Source: Streptomyces seoulensis
GTDB taxonomy: Bacteria > Actinomycetota > Actinomycetes > Streptomycetales > Streptomycetaceae
DNA: 64,000 bases
Assembly (NCBI GenBank): GCA_013364255.1
Contig: CP054936.1
Location: forward strand, 4,432,853-4,496,852
Reading direction: 5' to 3'
Position 1 is the first letter of the stretch. Every line of letters begins with the position of its first letter. The position numbers were made by a program, and so were the translations under genes. Of this stretch, positions 35,600 through 44,200 are shown piece by piece. Under the pieces are notes generated by a model. The model was not told where the DNA came from. It saw only the letters and a program-made list of their open reading frames with translations, and did no database searches.

Positions 35600-36345
35600 C
35601 TGCTTCTCTGGAGGTCTCCGGCCTCGCCTTCGCCTACCCCGACGGACACCAGGCCCTGTTCGGCGTGGACTTCACCGTCGGCCGCGGTGAGCGGGTGGCG
35701 CTGCTCGGCCCGAACGGCGCCGGCAAGACCACCCTCGTCCTGCATCTCAACGGCATCCTCGGCGGCGGCGCCGGCGCCGTGACGGTGGCCGGACTGCCGG
35801 TCGGCAAGCGGCACATGGCCGAGATCCGGCAGAAGGTCGGCATCGTCTTCCAGGACCCCGACGACCAGCTGTTCATGCCGACCGTGCGCGAGGACGTGGC
35901 GTTCGGCCCGGCCGCGGCCGGTCTGAAGGGGCCCGCGCTGGACGCGCGGGTGCGCACCGCCCTGGAGCGGGTGGGCATGGCCGACTTCGCCGACCGTCCG
36001 CCGCACCACCTCTCCTTCGGCCAGCGCCGCCGGGTGGCGGTGGCGACCGTCCTCGCCATGGAGCCGGAGATCCTGGTCCTGGACGAGCCCTCGTCCAACC
36101 TCGACCCCGCCTCCCGCCGTGAACTGGCCGACATCCTGCGCTCGTTGGACGTGACCGTGCTGATGGTCACGCACGACCTGCCGTACGCGCTCGAACTGTG
36201 CCCGCGCGCGCTGATCCTGAGCGACGGCGTGATCGCGGCGGACGGAGCGACCGGCGAACTCCTCTCCGACGACGCCCTGATGCGCGCCCACCGCCTGGAG
36301 CTGCCGTTCGGCTTCGACCCGCGCTCGGTGACGGCCCGGGCCTGA
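35587..36345 (+). CDS. cbiO: ECF transporter ATPase, CbiO/NikO
   Basis: A 252-residue ABC ATPase that powers metal uptake. Walker A GPNGAGKTT (41-49), Q-loop VFQDPDDQLFMPTV, the variant signature LSFGQRRRVA, Walker B EILVLDEPSSNLD and the H-loop VTHDLPYA are all present, and the DDQLF Q-helix is typical of ECF ATPases. The ATG at 35587 overlaps cbiQ by 13 bases; an in-frame GTG at 35596, overlapping its stop as GTGA, is an equally good start and would drop three residues. One ATPase gene implies a homodimer. Confidence 0.93.
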   Translation: MGPVTASLEVSGLAFAYPDGHQALFGVDFTVGRGERVALLGPNGAGKTTLVLHLNGILGGGAGAVTVAGLPVGKRHMAEIRQKVGIVFQDPDDQLFMPTVREDVAFGPAAAGLKGPALDARVRTALERVGMADFADRPPHHLSFGQRRRVAVATVLAMEPEILVLDEPSSNLDPASRRELADILRSLDVTVLMVTHDLPYALELCPRALILSDGVIAADGATGELLSDDALMRAHRLELPFGFDPRSVTARA

Positions 36346-36453
36346 ACCCGCGCCCGCCGCTCCACCCCGAGGAATCGCAGGCCGCGCGCCCGTGTTCCAC
36401 TCACTGTCGCAGGCGAGCGGCGGCTGCGGGTGACGAGTGACGGGAGTACGGAC

Positions 36454-37653
36454 GTGGGCGTGGACGTGAACGGCACGGTGGCCGAGGGCTTCGAGCCGGT
36501 CCGGGAAGCGTTCGCGGACAACTTCGCCGCGCGCGGCGAGCGGGGCGCGGCGGTCGCGGTCTACCGGAGCGGGCGCCGGGTGGTCGACCTGTGGGCGGGG
36601 ACACGGGACGTAGACGGCGCTGACGGCGGCGCCGACGGCTCCGGCGGTGCGGCGCGCTGGGAGCGGGGCACCGCGCAGGTCGTGCGCTCGGCCACCAAGG
36701 GCGTCGCCGCCGCCGTCCTCCTGCTGCTGCACCAGCGCGGGCAACTGGACCTGGACGCGCCGGTGGGCGCGTACTGGCCCGAGTACAAGGCGGCCGGCAA
36801 GGAACGGACCCGGGTGTGGCACCTGCTCGCGCACCGGGCGGGCGTGCCCGCGCTGGACGTGCCGCTCACCCCGGCGCAGGCCGCCGACCCGGCGCTCGCC
36901 GCACGCGCGGTGGCCGCGCAGGCGCCGGCCTGGGAGCCGGGCACGGACCACGGCTACCACGCGCAGACCTACAGTTGGCTGACGGACGGCCTGGTGCGAC
37001 GGGTGACCGGGCGCGGCATAGGCGAGTGGATCGCGGCGGAGATCGCCGGGCCGCTCGGCGCGGACCTGTGGGTCGGCCTGCCCGAGAGCGCCCGCGCCCG
37101 GGTGGGCCGGGTGGGCCGCGTGCAGCCCCCGGCCGCGGAGAACGGCGGCCTGCGGACCCGGCCCAAGCGCACGGTCGCCGCGGCCTACGCCGACCCGGAC
37201 TCCCTCACCAGCCGCGCCTTCGGCGCGATCACCCCGCACGCGGACGAGAACGACCCGGCCTACCGGGCCGCCGTGCTGCCCGCCTCCAACGGCATCGCCA
37301 CCGCCGACGGCCTGGCCCGCTTCTACGCCTCGCTGATCGGCGAAGTCGACGGCGGGATACGGCTGTTCACGCCCGAGACACGGGAGCGGGCGCGCGCCGA
37401 GGCGTCGGCGGGAGCGGACCGCGTCCTCGTCGTCCCCACCCGCTTCGGCCTCGGCTACATGCTGCACGGCGGGGCGTCACCGCTGCTCGCGCCGGGCTCC
37501 TTCGGCCACCCGGGGCGCGGCGGCGCGCTCGGCTTCGCCGACCCGGAGGCGGACCTCGCCTTCGGCTACGTCACCAACGGCTTCCGCACCGGTGTCACGG
37601 CGGACCCGAGGGCGCAGGCGCTGGTCCGCGCGGTGCGCGCCGCGACGGCGTGA
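36454..37653 (+). CDS. Serine hydrolase of the beta-lactamase (class C/esterase EstB-like) family
   Basis: A 399-residue protein with the serine beta-lactamase fold. The nucleophile motif is SATK (79-82); HGYHAQTY (about 167-174) corresponds to the Tyr motif region, and HPGRGG near residue 350 takes the KTG/HxG position, as in EstB-type esterases. No signal peptide or membrane segment is visible, so it is probably cytosolic and more likely an esterase or peptidase than a drug-resistance enzyme. The GTG at 36454 has GGGAG seven bases upstream; an in-frame GTG at 36430 would add eight residues. Confidence 0.9.
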   Translation: MGVDVNGTVAEGFEPVREAFADNFAARGERGAAVAVYRSGRRVVDLWAGTRDVDGADGGADGSGGAARWERGTAQVVRSATKGVAAAVLLLLHQRGQLDLDAPVGAYWPEYKAAGKERTRVWHLLAHRAGVPALDVPLTPAQAADPALAARAVAAQAPAWEPGTDHGYHAQTYSWLTDGLVRRVTGRGIGEWIAAEIAGPLGADLWVGLPESARARVGRVGRVQPPAAENGGLRTRPKRTVAAAYADPDSLTSRAFGAITPHADENDPAYRAAVLPASNGIATADGLARFYASLIGEVDGGIRLFTPETRERARAEASAGADRVLVVPTRFGLGYMLHGGASPLLAPGSFGHPGRGGALGFADPEADLAFGYVTNGFRTGVTADPRAQALVRAVRAATA

Positions 37654-37704
37654 CGGTCGCGGAGCGGGCGTGACTCACACGCGGCTCACACGCGGACGCG
37701 CGGC

Positions 37705-37726
37705 TCACATGTGAACTCACATGTGA
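37705..37726. repeat. Two copies of the palindrome TCACATGTGA
   Basis: Perfect 10-bp palindromes at 37705-37714 and 37717-37726, 12 bp apart, lie between two convergent genes; the second supplies the stop codon of the DUF1876 gene. CTCACACGCGG elements just upstream are related repeats. Confidence 0.65.
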
Positions 37727-37977
37727 ATGGGCTGCGAGGTGCGCCCCGACGCCTGGTCGATCTCGCCGTGCGCCTTGGTGAGCAGCTGCTCGGCGAGTTC
37801 GTTCAGGGCGCGGGCGCCGGCGATCTCCTCGCCGATGCGCGGCTGGTTGGAGTCGATGCGGTGCCGGCTGGCGCTGCCGTGCGCGCGCACCGCGCTGCCG
37901 TCGGGCAACCGGACCATCGCCGCGGCTCTGGTGTGCTGATCGTCCTCCTTGAACTCCAGCTCCACGTGCCAGCCCAC
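37717..37977 (-). CDS. DUF1876 (dsRBD-fold) small protein, start uncertain
   Basis: An 86-residue DUF1876 protein; the fold resembles a double-stranded-RNA-binding domain and members are widespread in actinobacteria, some under stress or hypoxia control. Conserved-looking stretches: WHVELEFKEDDQHT, AAAMVRLPDG and the C-terminal ALNELAEQLL helix. The only start in this frame is GTG 37977 with no clear Shine-Dalgarno. A strong GGAGGTGAT lies at about 38008-38016 in front of ATGs at 38003 and 37997, but these are in another frame. This suggests that one base is missing near 37980-37995 or that translation really starts at the GTG. Confidence 0.8.
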   Translation of the reverse strand: MGWHVELEFKEDDQHTRAAAMVRLPDGSAVRAHGSASRHRIDSNQPRIGEEIAGARALNELAEQLLTKAHGEIDQASGRTSQPIHM

Positions 37978-38079
37978 GGCCGTGTTCGTCGGTCCATCGC
38001 CATGACCATCACCTCCGGAACACCTGCTTCCAGGGTGCGCCCTTCCGCACCGGTGCGCAGAGTCAGCCGCCCGGCACGG

Positions 38080-38126
38080 CCGAACGGCCGGCGCGGACCC
38101 GGTCGGGGTCCGCGCCGGCCGTTCGG
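38080..38126. terminator. Strong 20-bp hairpin
   Basis: CCGAACGGCCGGCGCGGACC (38080-38099) is perfectly complementary to 38107-38126, leaving a short loop. It stands just downstream of the MMPL gene (ends 38162), so it most likely terminates that transcript; it also shields the DUF1876 gene upstream region. Confidence 0.8.
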
Positions 38127-38161
38127 CTGCCGGAGGCAGGAGTGCGCGTGGGGACGGGGGG

Positions 38162-40363
38162 TCAGGCGTGGACCAGTTCGCGGTCCTCGTCGGCGTCCTT
38201 GGCGCGCAGGCCCTCGCCCTCCACGTCCACGTTGGGCAGGGCGCGGTCCAGCCAGGCCGGCAGCCACCAGGCGCGGCGGCCGAGCAGGGCCAGGACCGCC
38301 GGGACGATGGCCATGCGGACGATGAACGCGTCGAAGAAGACCGCGATGGCCAGGCCGAAGCCGATCATCTTGATCATCGACTCGCTGGAGCCGATGAACC
38401 CGGAGAAGACGGCGATCATGATGACCGCGGCGGCCGTCACCACGCGGGCGCCGTGCCGGAAGCCGGTCACGATCGCCTGCGTGGGCTTCTCGCCGTGGAC
38501 GTACGCCTCGCGCATCCGGGTCACCAGGAACACCTCGTAGTCCATCGCGAGGCCGAAGACGACGCCCACCATGAAGATCGGCATCATCGACATCACCGGG
38601 CCGGTCTGCTCCACGCCCATCAGGCCGGACAGCCAGCCCCACTGGAAGACCGCGACGACGGCGCCGAGCGCGGCCAGCACCGAGAGCAGGAAGCCGAGCG
38701 CCGCCTTCAGTGGGACCAGGATCGAGCGGAACACGATGATCAGCAGCAGGAAGGCGAGGCCGACCACCAGCGCCAGGTACGGGACCAGGGCGTCGTTCAG
38801 CTTCTGCGAGACGTCGATGTTCATGGCCGTGGAGCCGGTGACGAGGATCTCGGCGTCGGTCTTGGCCTTGATGTCCGGGCCCGCGCCGCGGATGGCGTGG
38901 ACGAGGTCCTCGGTGGTGGTGGAGGACGGCTTGGAGTTCGGCACGACGGTGATCGTCGCGGTGTCGCCGGCCTTGTTGGGCTGCGCCGGGGTGACGGTGA
39001 CGACGTCCTTGAGGCCCTTGATCTCGTCGGTCACCTCGGTGAAGGCGGCCTTCGGGCGGGCGCTGTCCTTGGCGTCGACGACGACCATCAGCGGGCCGTT
39101 GAAGCCGGGGCCGAAGCCCTCGGAGAGCAGGTCGTAGGCGCGGCGCTGGGTGGTGGAGACGGGCTGCGAGCCGTCGTCGGGCAGGCCGAGTTCCAGCGAG
39201 GCGGCCGGGACGGCGGCGGCGCCCAGGGCGACCACGCCGAGCAGCAGCACGGCGACGGGCCGGCGGACGACGAAGCTCGCCCAGCGGGTGCCCATGTTGG
39301 GCCGGGCCGGCTTCTTGGCGGGGCGGCCGCCGCCGAGCAGTTTGCTCTTCTCGCCGGCCGGCTTGACCCTGCGGCCGGCGTAGCCGAGCAGCGCCGGGAT
39401 CATGGTGAGGGCGATGAGGACGGCGATGACGACCGTGCCGGCGGCCGCTATGCCCATCTTCGTCAGCATCGGGATGTTGACGACGGACAGGCCGACCAGG
39501 GCGATGACGACGGTGAGGCCGGCGAAGACCACGGCGGAGCCCGCGGTGCCCACGGCGCGGCCGGCGGCCTCCTCGCGGGAGCGGCCCTCGGCCAGTTCGG
39601 CGCGGTAGCGGGAGACGATGAACAGCGCGTAGTCGATGCCGACCGCGAGGCCGATCATCGAGGCCAGCGTGGAGGTGGTGGTGCCGAGGTCGAGGGCGCT
39701 GGCCAGGGCGGTGACCGTGGAGACGCCGATGCCGACGCCGATGATCGCGGTCAGCAGCGGCAGTCCGGCGGCCAGCAGGGAGCCGAAGGTGATGATGAGG
39801 ACGACGGCCGCCATGGCGATGCCGATGACCTCGGTGGCGCCGGTCTCGGGCGCGGCGCTGAGCGCGTCGCCGCCGATCTCCACGGTGAGCCCGGCCTTGT
39901 GCGCGTCCTCGGCCGCGTCCTTCAGGGCGGTGCGGGAGGGGTCCTCCAGCTCCATGCTGGAGACCTTGTAGGACACCGAGGCGTACGCGATCCGGCCGTC
40001 CTTGCTGACGGCGTGACCGGCGTAGGGGTCGGCGACGGAGGCGACCTGGGCGTCACGGCCCAGTTCCTTGACCGTCTTGCGCACGGTCGCCTTGTTGGCG
40101 GCGTCGGTCATCTTCTCGCCGGCGGGCGCCTTGAACACCACGCGCGCGGTCGCGCCGTCGGCGCTGGCGCCCGGGAAGCGCTGTTCCAGCAGGTCGAAGG
40201 CCTTCTGCGCCTCGGTGCCGGGGATGGAGAAGGAGGTGTTGCCCGCGGCGGGCGCGGAGGCCGCGCCGACGCCCGCGAGCGTCAGCAACGCCACCCAGAT
40301 CAGGGCGACGATGTGCCGTCGCCGGAAGGCGAGGCGGCCGATTTTGTACAGGAACGTGGCCAC
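38162..40363 (-). CDS. MMPL/RND-family membrane transporter
   Basis: A 733-residue MMPL protein with two repeats of an extracellular domain and a membrane domain, about 11-12 helices in all: one at residues 15-35, clusters at about 170-330 and 510-700. The motif GLAVGIDYALFIVSRYR (first half) and the related GLAMDYEVFLVTRMRE (second half) carry the proton-relay Asp-Tyr pairs of the family. MMPL proteins export lipids, siderophores or drugs. The GTG at 40363 is the start. The divergently placed but same-strand upstream TetR gene (40497-41096) probably controls it. Substrate unknown. Confidence 0.94.
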   Translation of the reverse strand: MATFLYKIGRLAFRRRHIVALIWVALLTLAGVGAASAPAAGNTSFSIPGTEAQKAFDLLEQRFPGASADGATARVVFKAPAGEKMTDAANKATVRKTVKELGRDAQVASVADPYAGHAVSKDGRIAYASVSYKVSSMELEDPSRTALKDAAEDAHKAGLTVEIGGDALSAAPETGATEVIGIAMAAVVLIITFGSLLAAGLPLLTAIIGVGIGVSTVTALASALDLGTTTSTLASMIGLAVGIDYALFIVSRYRAELAEGRSREEAAGRAVGTAGSAVVFAGLTVVIALVGLSVVNIPMLTKMGIAAAGTVVIAVLIALTMIPALLGYAGRRVKPAGEKSKLLGGGRPAKKPARPNMGTRWASFVVRRPVAVLLLGVVALGAAAVPAASLELGLPDDGSQPVSTTQRRAYDLLSEGFGPGFNGPLMVVVDAKDSARPKAAFTEVTDEIKGLKDVVTVTPAQPNKAGDTATITVVPNSKPSSTTTEDLVHAIRGAGPDIKAKTDAEILVTGSTAMNIDVSQKLNDALVPYLALVVGLAFLLLIIVFRSILVPLKAALGFLLSVLAALGAVVAVFQWGWLSGLMGVEQTGPVMSMMPIFMVGVVFGLAMDYEVFLVTRMREAYVHGEKPTQAIVTGFRHGARVVTAAAVIMIAVFSGFIGSSESMIKMIGFGLAIAVFFDAFIVRMAIVPAVLALLGRRAWWLPAWLDRALPNVDVEGEGLRAKDADEDRELVHA

Positions 40364-40496
40364 TGGGGCGTACTCCCGGTCAGGTCGTTGAGTGGAACTG
40401 GGCAGGGGTCATCAGCCCGACGACGTGAGCGGTGACGTCAGAAAGTGGGCTTGCTGGGGAGAGTCAGGGGGTGGGGCGTGGGGGGTGGGGGGTGGA

Positions 40497-41096
40497 TCAG
40501 GAGGTCGGCGCGCCGAGGGCGGGGAGCACCACGGCGTCGATGTACGAACGGAGGAAGTCCTGGGTGGGCGGCTGGTCCTCCATCAGCGCGCGGACGACGA
40601 ACCCGCCGGCCATCATGTGCACCACGAAGTCCAGGGCCGGACAGTCCGCCCGGACCTCGCCCCGGTCCACGGCCCGCCGCACCAGGCGGTGGAAGGCGGC
40701 CGTCTCGGGCTCGATGAGCTGTTCCCGGAAGGCCTGCCGGAGGTCGGGGTTGCTGTGCATCGCCATGGCCAGGCCCCGCATCAGCGCGGAGTTCTGCTCC
40801 ATGGTGCAGTCGTCCTCGTGGACGACCAGGGCGTGCAGGTCGCCGCGGAGCGATCCGGTGTCGGTACCGTCGAACGTGCCCGGCTTGCCGTGCCGGACGG
40901 CTCTGACCACCAGTTCGGCCTTGCCGCCCCACTGGCGGTAGAGCGTGGCCTTGCTGGAGCGGGTGCGGGCGGCGACGGCGTCCATGGTGAGGGCGTCGTA
41001 GCCGACCTCGCGCAGCAGGTCGAGCACGGCCGCGTACAGCTCGGCCTCGCGCTCGGGCGTGAGCCGGCTCCGACGTGTGGTCGCCACCTCGGTCAT
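40497..41096 (-). CDS. TetR-family regulator upstream of the MMPL transporter
   Basis: A 199-residue TetR protein. The DNA-binding part is at residues 15-65, with LTMDAVAARTRSSKATLYRQW as helix-turn-helix, followed by a TetR_C-type helical domain. The ATG at 41096 follows GGGTGGGCGGG; a longer in-frame start at 41168 would run through operator-like sequence and is rejected. It precedes the MMPL gene on the same strand with 133 bp between, so it probably represses both, releasing on binding an exported compound. Confidence 0.92.
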   Translation of the reverse strand: MTEVATTRRSRLTPEREAELYAAVLDLLREVGYDALTMDAVAARTRSSKATLYRQWGGKAELVVRAVRHGKPGTFDGTDTGSLRGDLHALVVHEDDCTMEQNSALMRGLAMAMHSNPDLRQAFREQLIEPETAAFHRLVRRAVDRGEVRADCPALDFVVHMMAGGFVVRALMEDQPPTQDFLRSYIDAVVLPALGAPTS

Positions 41097-41144
41097 CCCG
41101 CCCACCCTTCCCCACTCCGCTTCGGCCGCGCCGAACGAGCTGTC

Positions 41145-41195
41145 TCGTACGTCACGAATGTAGCGCACCCAGGAAGCGAAACGAAACCGTTTCGT
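41145..41195. promoter_or_regulatory. Two inverted repeats in the TetR/tricorn divergent region
   Basis: A perfect dyad ACGAAAC-C-GTTTCGT covers 41181-41195. A weaker one, TCGT-ACGTC-ACGA, covers 41145-41157. Their half-sites share ACGA/TCGT. They lie 49-99 bases upstream of the TetR start, a usual location for autoregulation. The tricorn gene on the other side could be affected too. Confidence 0.5.
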
Positions 41196-41278
41196 ACGTG
41201 CGTTGGGTCACGTCTGTTCGGTCGGTATAAGTTGCCGCATAAGTTGCTGCGCTCCTGCGCCGGGCGAAGCATGGATTG

Positions 41279-44200
41279 GTGAGTTATCTGCGCCTGCCGC
41301 ACCTCAGCGGCGACCTGTTGTGCTTCGTGGCCGAGGACGATCTGTGGCTGGCCCCGCTGGACGGAGGGGACCGGGCCTGGCGGCTCACCGTGGACCGCAC
41401 CAAGACCGGCCACCCCCGCTTCTCCCCCGACGGCCGCCACATCGCGTACACCACTTGGCGCAGCCTCGCGCCGGAGATCCACCTCGTGCCGGTGGACGGC
41501 GGACCGGCCCGGCAGCTGACGTACTGGGGCAGCTCCGACACCCGGGTGTGCGGCTGGGCGCCGCCCGACGAGATCGGCGGCACCGAGATCCTCGCCGTCA
41601 CCTCGCAGGGCGAGCCGTTCTCGTACTTCACCTGGGCCTACAAGGTGGCCACCGACGGCTCCCCCGGCCGCAAACTGCCCTGGGGCCCGGTCTCCGACCT
41701 CCAGGTCGCCGACCTGGACGGCGAGCGCAAGACCCTGCTGCTGACCGGCACCCCGCCGCACGAGCCCGCCTCCTGGAAGCGCTACCGGGGCGGAGCGACG
41801 GGCCGGCTCTGGCTGCACGGGCAACGGCTGCTGCCCGGCCTGGGCGGCCATCTGGCCTGCCCGATGGCCGTCGGCGGCCGGATCGCCTTCCTCTCCGACC
41901 ACGAGGGCGTGGGCAACCTCTACTCGTGCGCCCCCGACGGCTCCGACCTGCGCCGGCACACCGACCACGACGCCTTCTACGCCCGGCACGCCGCGAGCGA
42001 CGGCGCCCGGGTCGTGTACCAGTGCGCGGGCGACCTGTGGCTCGTGGACGACCTGTCCGCGAGCGCGCGGCCGCGGCGGCTGGAGGTACGGCTGAGCGGG
42101 CCGCGGGCGGGGCGCCGCCGCCATCCGGTGCCGGCCGCGCAGAACGTGGACGGCGTCTCCGCCGACGAGACGGGCCGGGCCAGCGCGGTCGTCGTGCGCG
42201 GCTCGCTGTACTGGCTGACCCACCGCGACGGTCCGGCGCGCACCATCAGCGACACCCCGGGCGTACGGGTGCGGCTGCCGGAGATGCTCGGGGAGAGCGG
42301 ACGGATCGCCTACGTCACCGACGCCGGCGGCGAGGACGCCGTCGAGATCGCCGGCCTGCCCCGCGCCACCGGCTCCCGCCCGCCCCGCAGGCTCGCCACC
42401 GGCGAACTCGGCCGCGTCCTGGAGATGGTCTCCGACCCCGAGGGCGAACGCCTCGCCATCGCCGCCCACGACGGCCGCCTGCTGCTGGTCGACGTCTCGG
42501 AGCAGGCGGAGAGCGACCTCCTGCGGACGGCCACCGAGGAGCCCGCCCCCGACGGCGGAACCGAGCCTCCCGAGCACCCCGACGACAGGGCCGGAACTCC
42601 AGCGACTACACCCTCCGACGGCGAACCCGGGACCCCGGAGGCGCCTGACGGCGAAGCCGGGACCCTCACGGCCGGCGGCGAAGCCGAAGACCCCGGCGGG
42701 GCCGGAGCGGCGGAGCCCGCGGACGAGGCCGGCGGCGGAACCGGGACCCTCGCAGCCGACGGCGGAACCGGGACCCCCGCGGCCGACGGCGAAGCCGAAA
42801 GCCCCGGCGGGGCCGGAGCAGCGGAGCCCGCGGACGAGACCGGCGGCGAAGCCGGGACCCTCGCAGCCGGCAGCGGAACCGAGACCCCCGCGGCCGACGG
42901 CGAAGCCGGCGGGACTGAAGCCTCCGCGCCCCCCGGCGAAGCCCCAGCCCTTGGCGAAGCCGACACCTCCACAGTCCCCGGCGAAGCCGACGTCCCCACG
43001 ACTCCTGGCGAAGCCGACACCCTCACACCCCTCGGCGAAGCCCAGTCCCCCGGCGAAGCCGACACCCTCACGCCCCTCGGCGGAGCCGAACCCCCCACAC
43101 CTCCCGGCGGAGCCCCAGCCCCCGGCGGAGCCGAACCCCCCGCACCCCCGGGCGGAGCCCAAGCCCCCGGCGGAGCCGAACCCCCCGCCGCACCCCCCGG
43201 AGGGCTCGTCACCGAGTTGACGCGGTCGGAGAACGGTCCCGTGCGGGATCTCGCGTTCTCGCCCGACGGGGCCTGGGTCACCTGGTCGCATCCCGGCATC
43301 GGCCGCTCCCTGCGGCAGATCAGGATGGCCCGCATCAAGGACCGCACGGTCATCGACGTCACCGACGGCCGCTTCGAGGACGAGAACCCCGTCTTCACCC
43401 GCGACGGCCGCTACCTCGCCTTCCTCTCCTGGCGCGGCTTCGACCCGGTGTACGACGTGCACACCGGCGACCTGTCGTTCCCGCTCGGCTGCAAGCCCTA
43501 CCTGGTCCCGCTCTCCTCCGCGACCCCCTCCCCCTTCGCCCTGACCCCCGAGGGCCGCCCCGCGGCCGGCGGTCTCGACCCGGTCGAGGACGAGGAGACC
43601 GGCGAGCCGGGCGCGGTGACCGTGGAGGTGGAGGGCCTGGAGAGCCGGGTGACGCCGTTCCCGGTCACCGCCTCCAAGTACTCCGCGCTGCACCCCGTCG
43701 CCGGCGGCGGCCTGGTCTGGCTGCGCTGGCCCATCTCCGGCGCGCTGGGCGAGACGTTCGCCAACCCCAACGACATGACCGGCCGCCCGACGCTGGAGTA
43801 CTTCCAGATCAGCAAGGCGAAGAAGGCCGAACTCGTCGGCCATCTCGACTGGTTCACGGTCAGCGGCGACGGCACCCGGCTGGTGGTCGTGGACGAGGGC
43901 GACCTGCGCGCGGTCCCCGCCACCGAGCTGGGCGACAGCGACACCACGACCTGGATCGACACCCGCCGCATCCTGCACACCGTCGACCCGCCCGCCGAGT
44001 GGCGGCAGGCGTACGAGGAGGCGGGCCGGATCGTCCGGGACTACTTCTGGGACCCGGGGATGTGCGGCATCGACTGGAGCGGGGTGCTCGACCAGTACCG
44101 CCCGCTGGTCGACCGCGTCGCCTCCCCCGACGAGTTCGCCGACCTGCTGCGCGAGGTCCTCGGCGAGCTGGGCACCTCGCACGCCTACGTCGCCGCCGCC

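Noticed and set aside
36454..37653. True beta-lactamase
   Set aside because: No export signal and an HxG-like rather than KTG motif; esterase-like family more likely.
42951..43220. Possible small proline-rich surface protein in another frame
   Set aside because: It lies wholly inside the tricorn repeat tract and has no start or stop context of its own.
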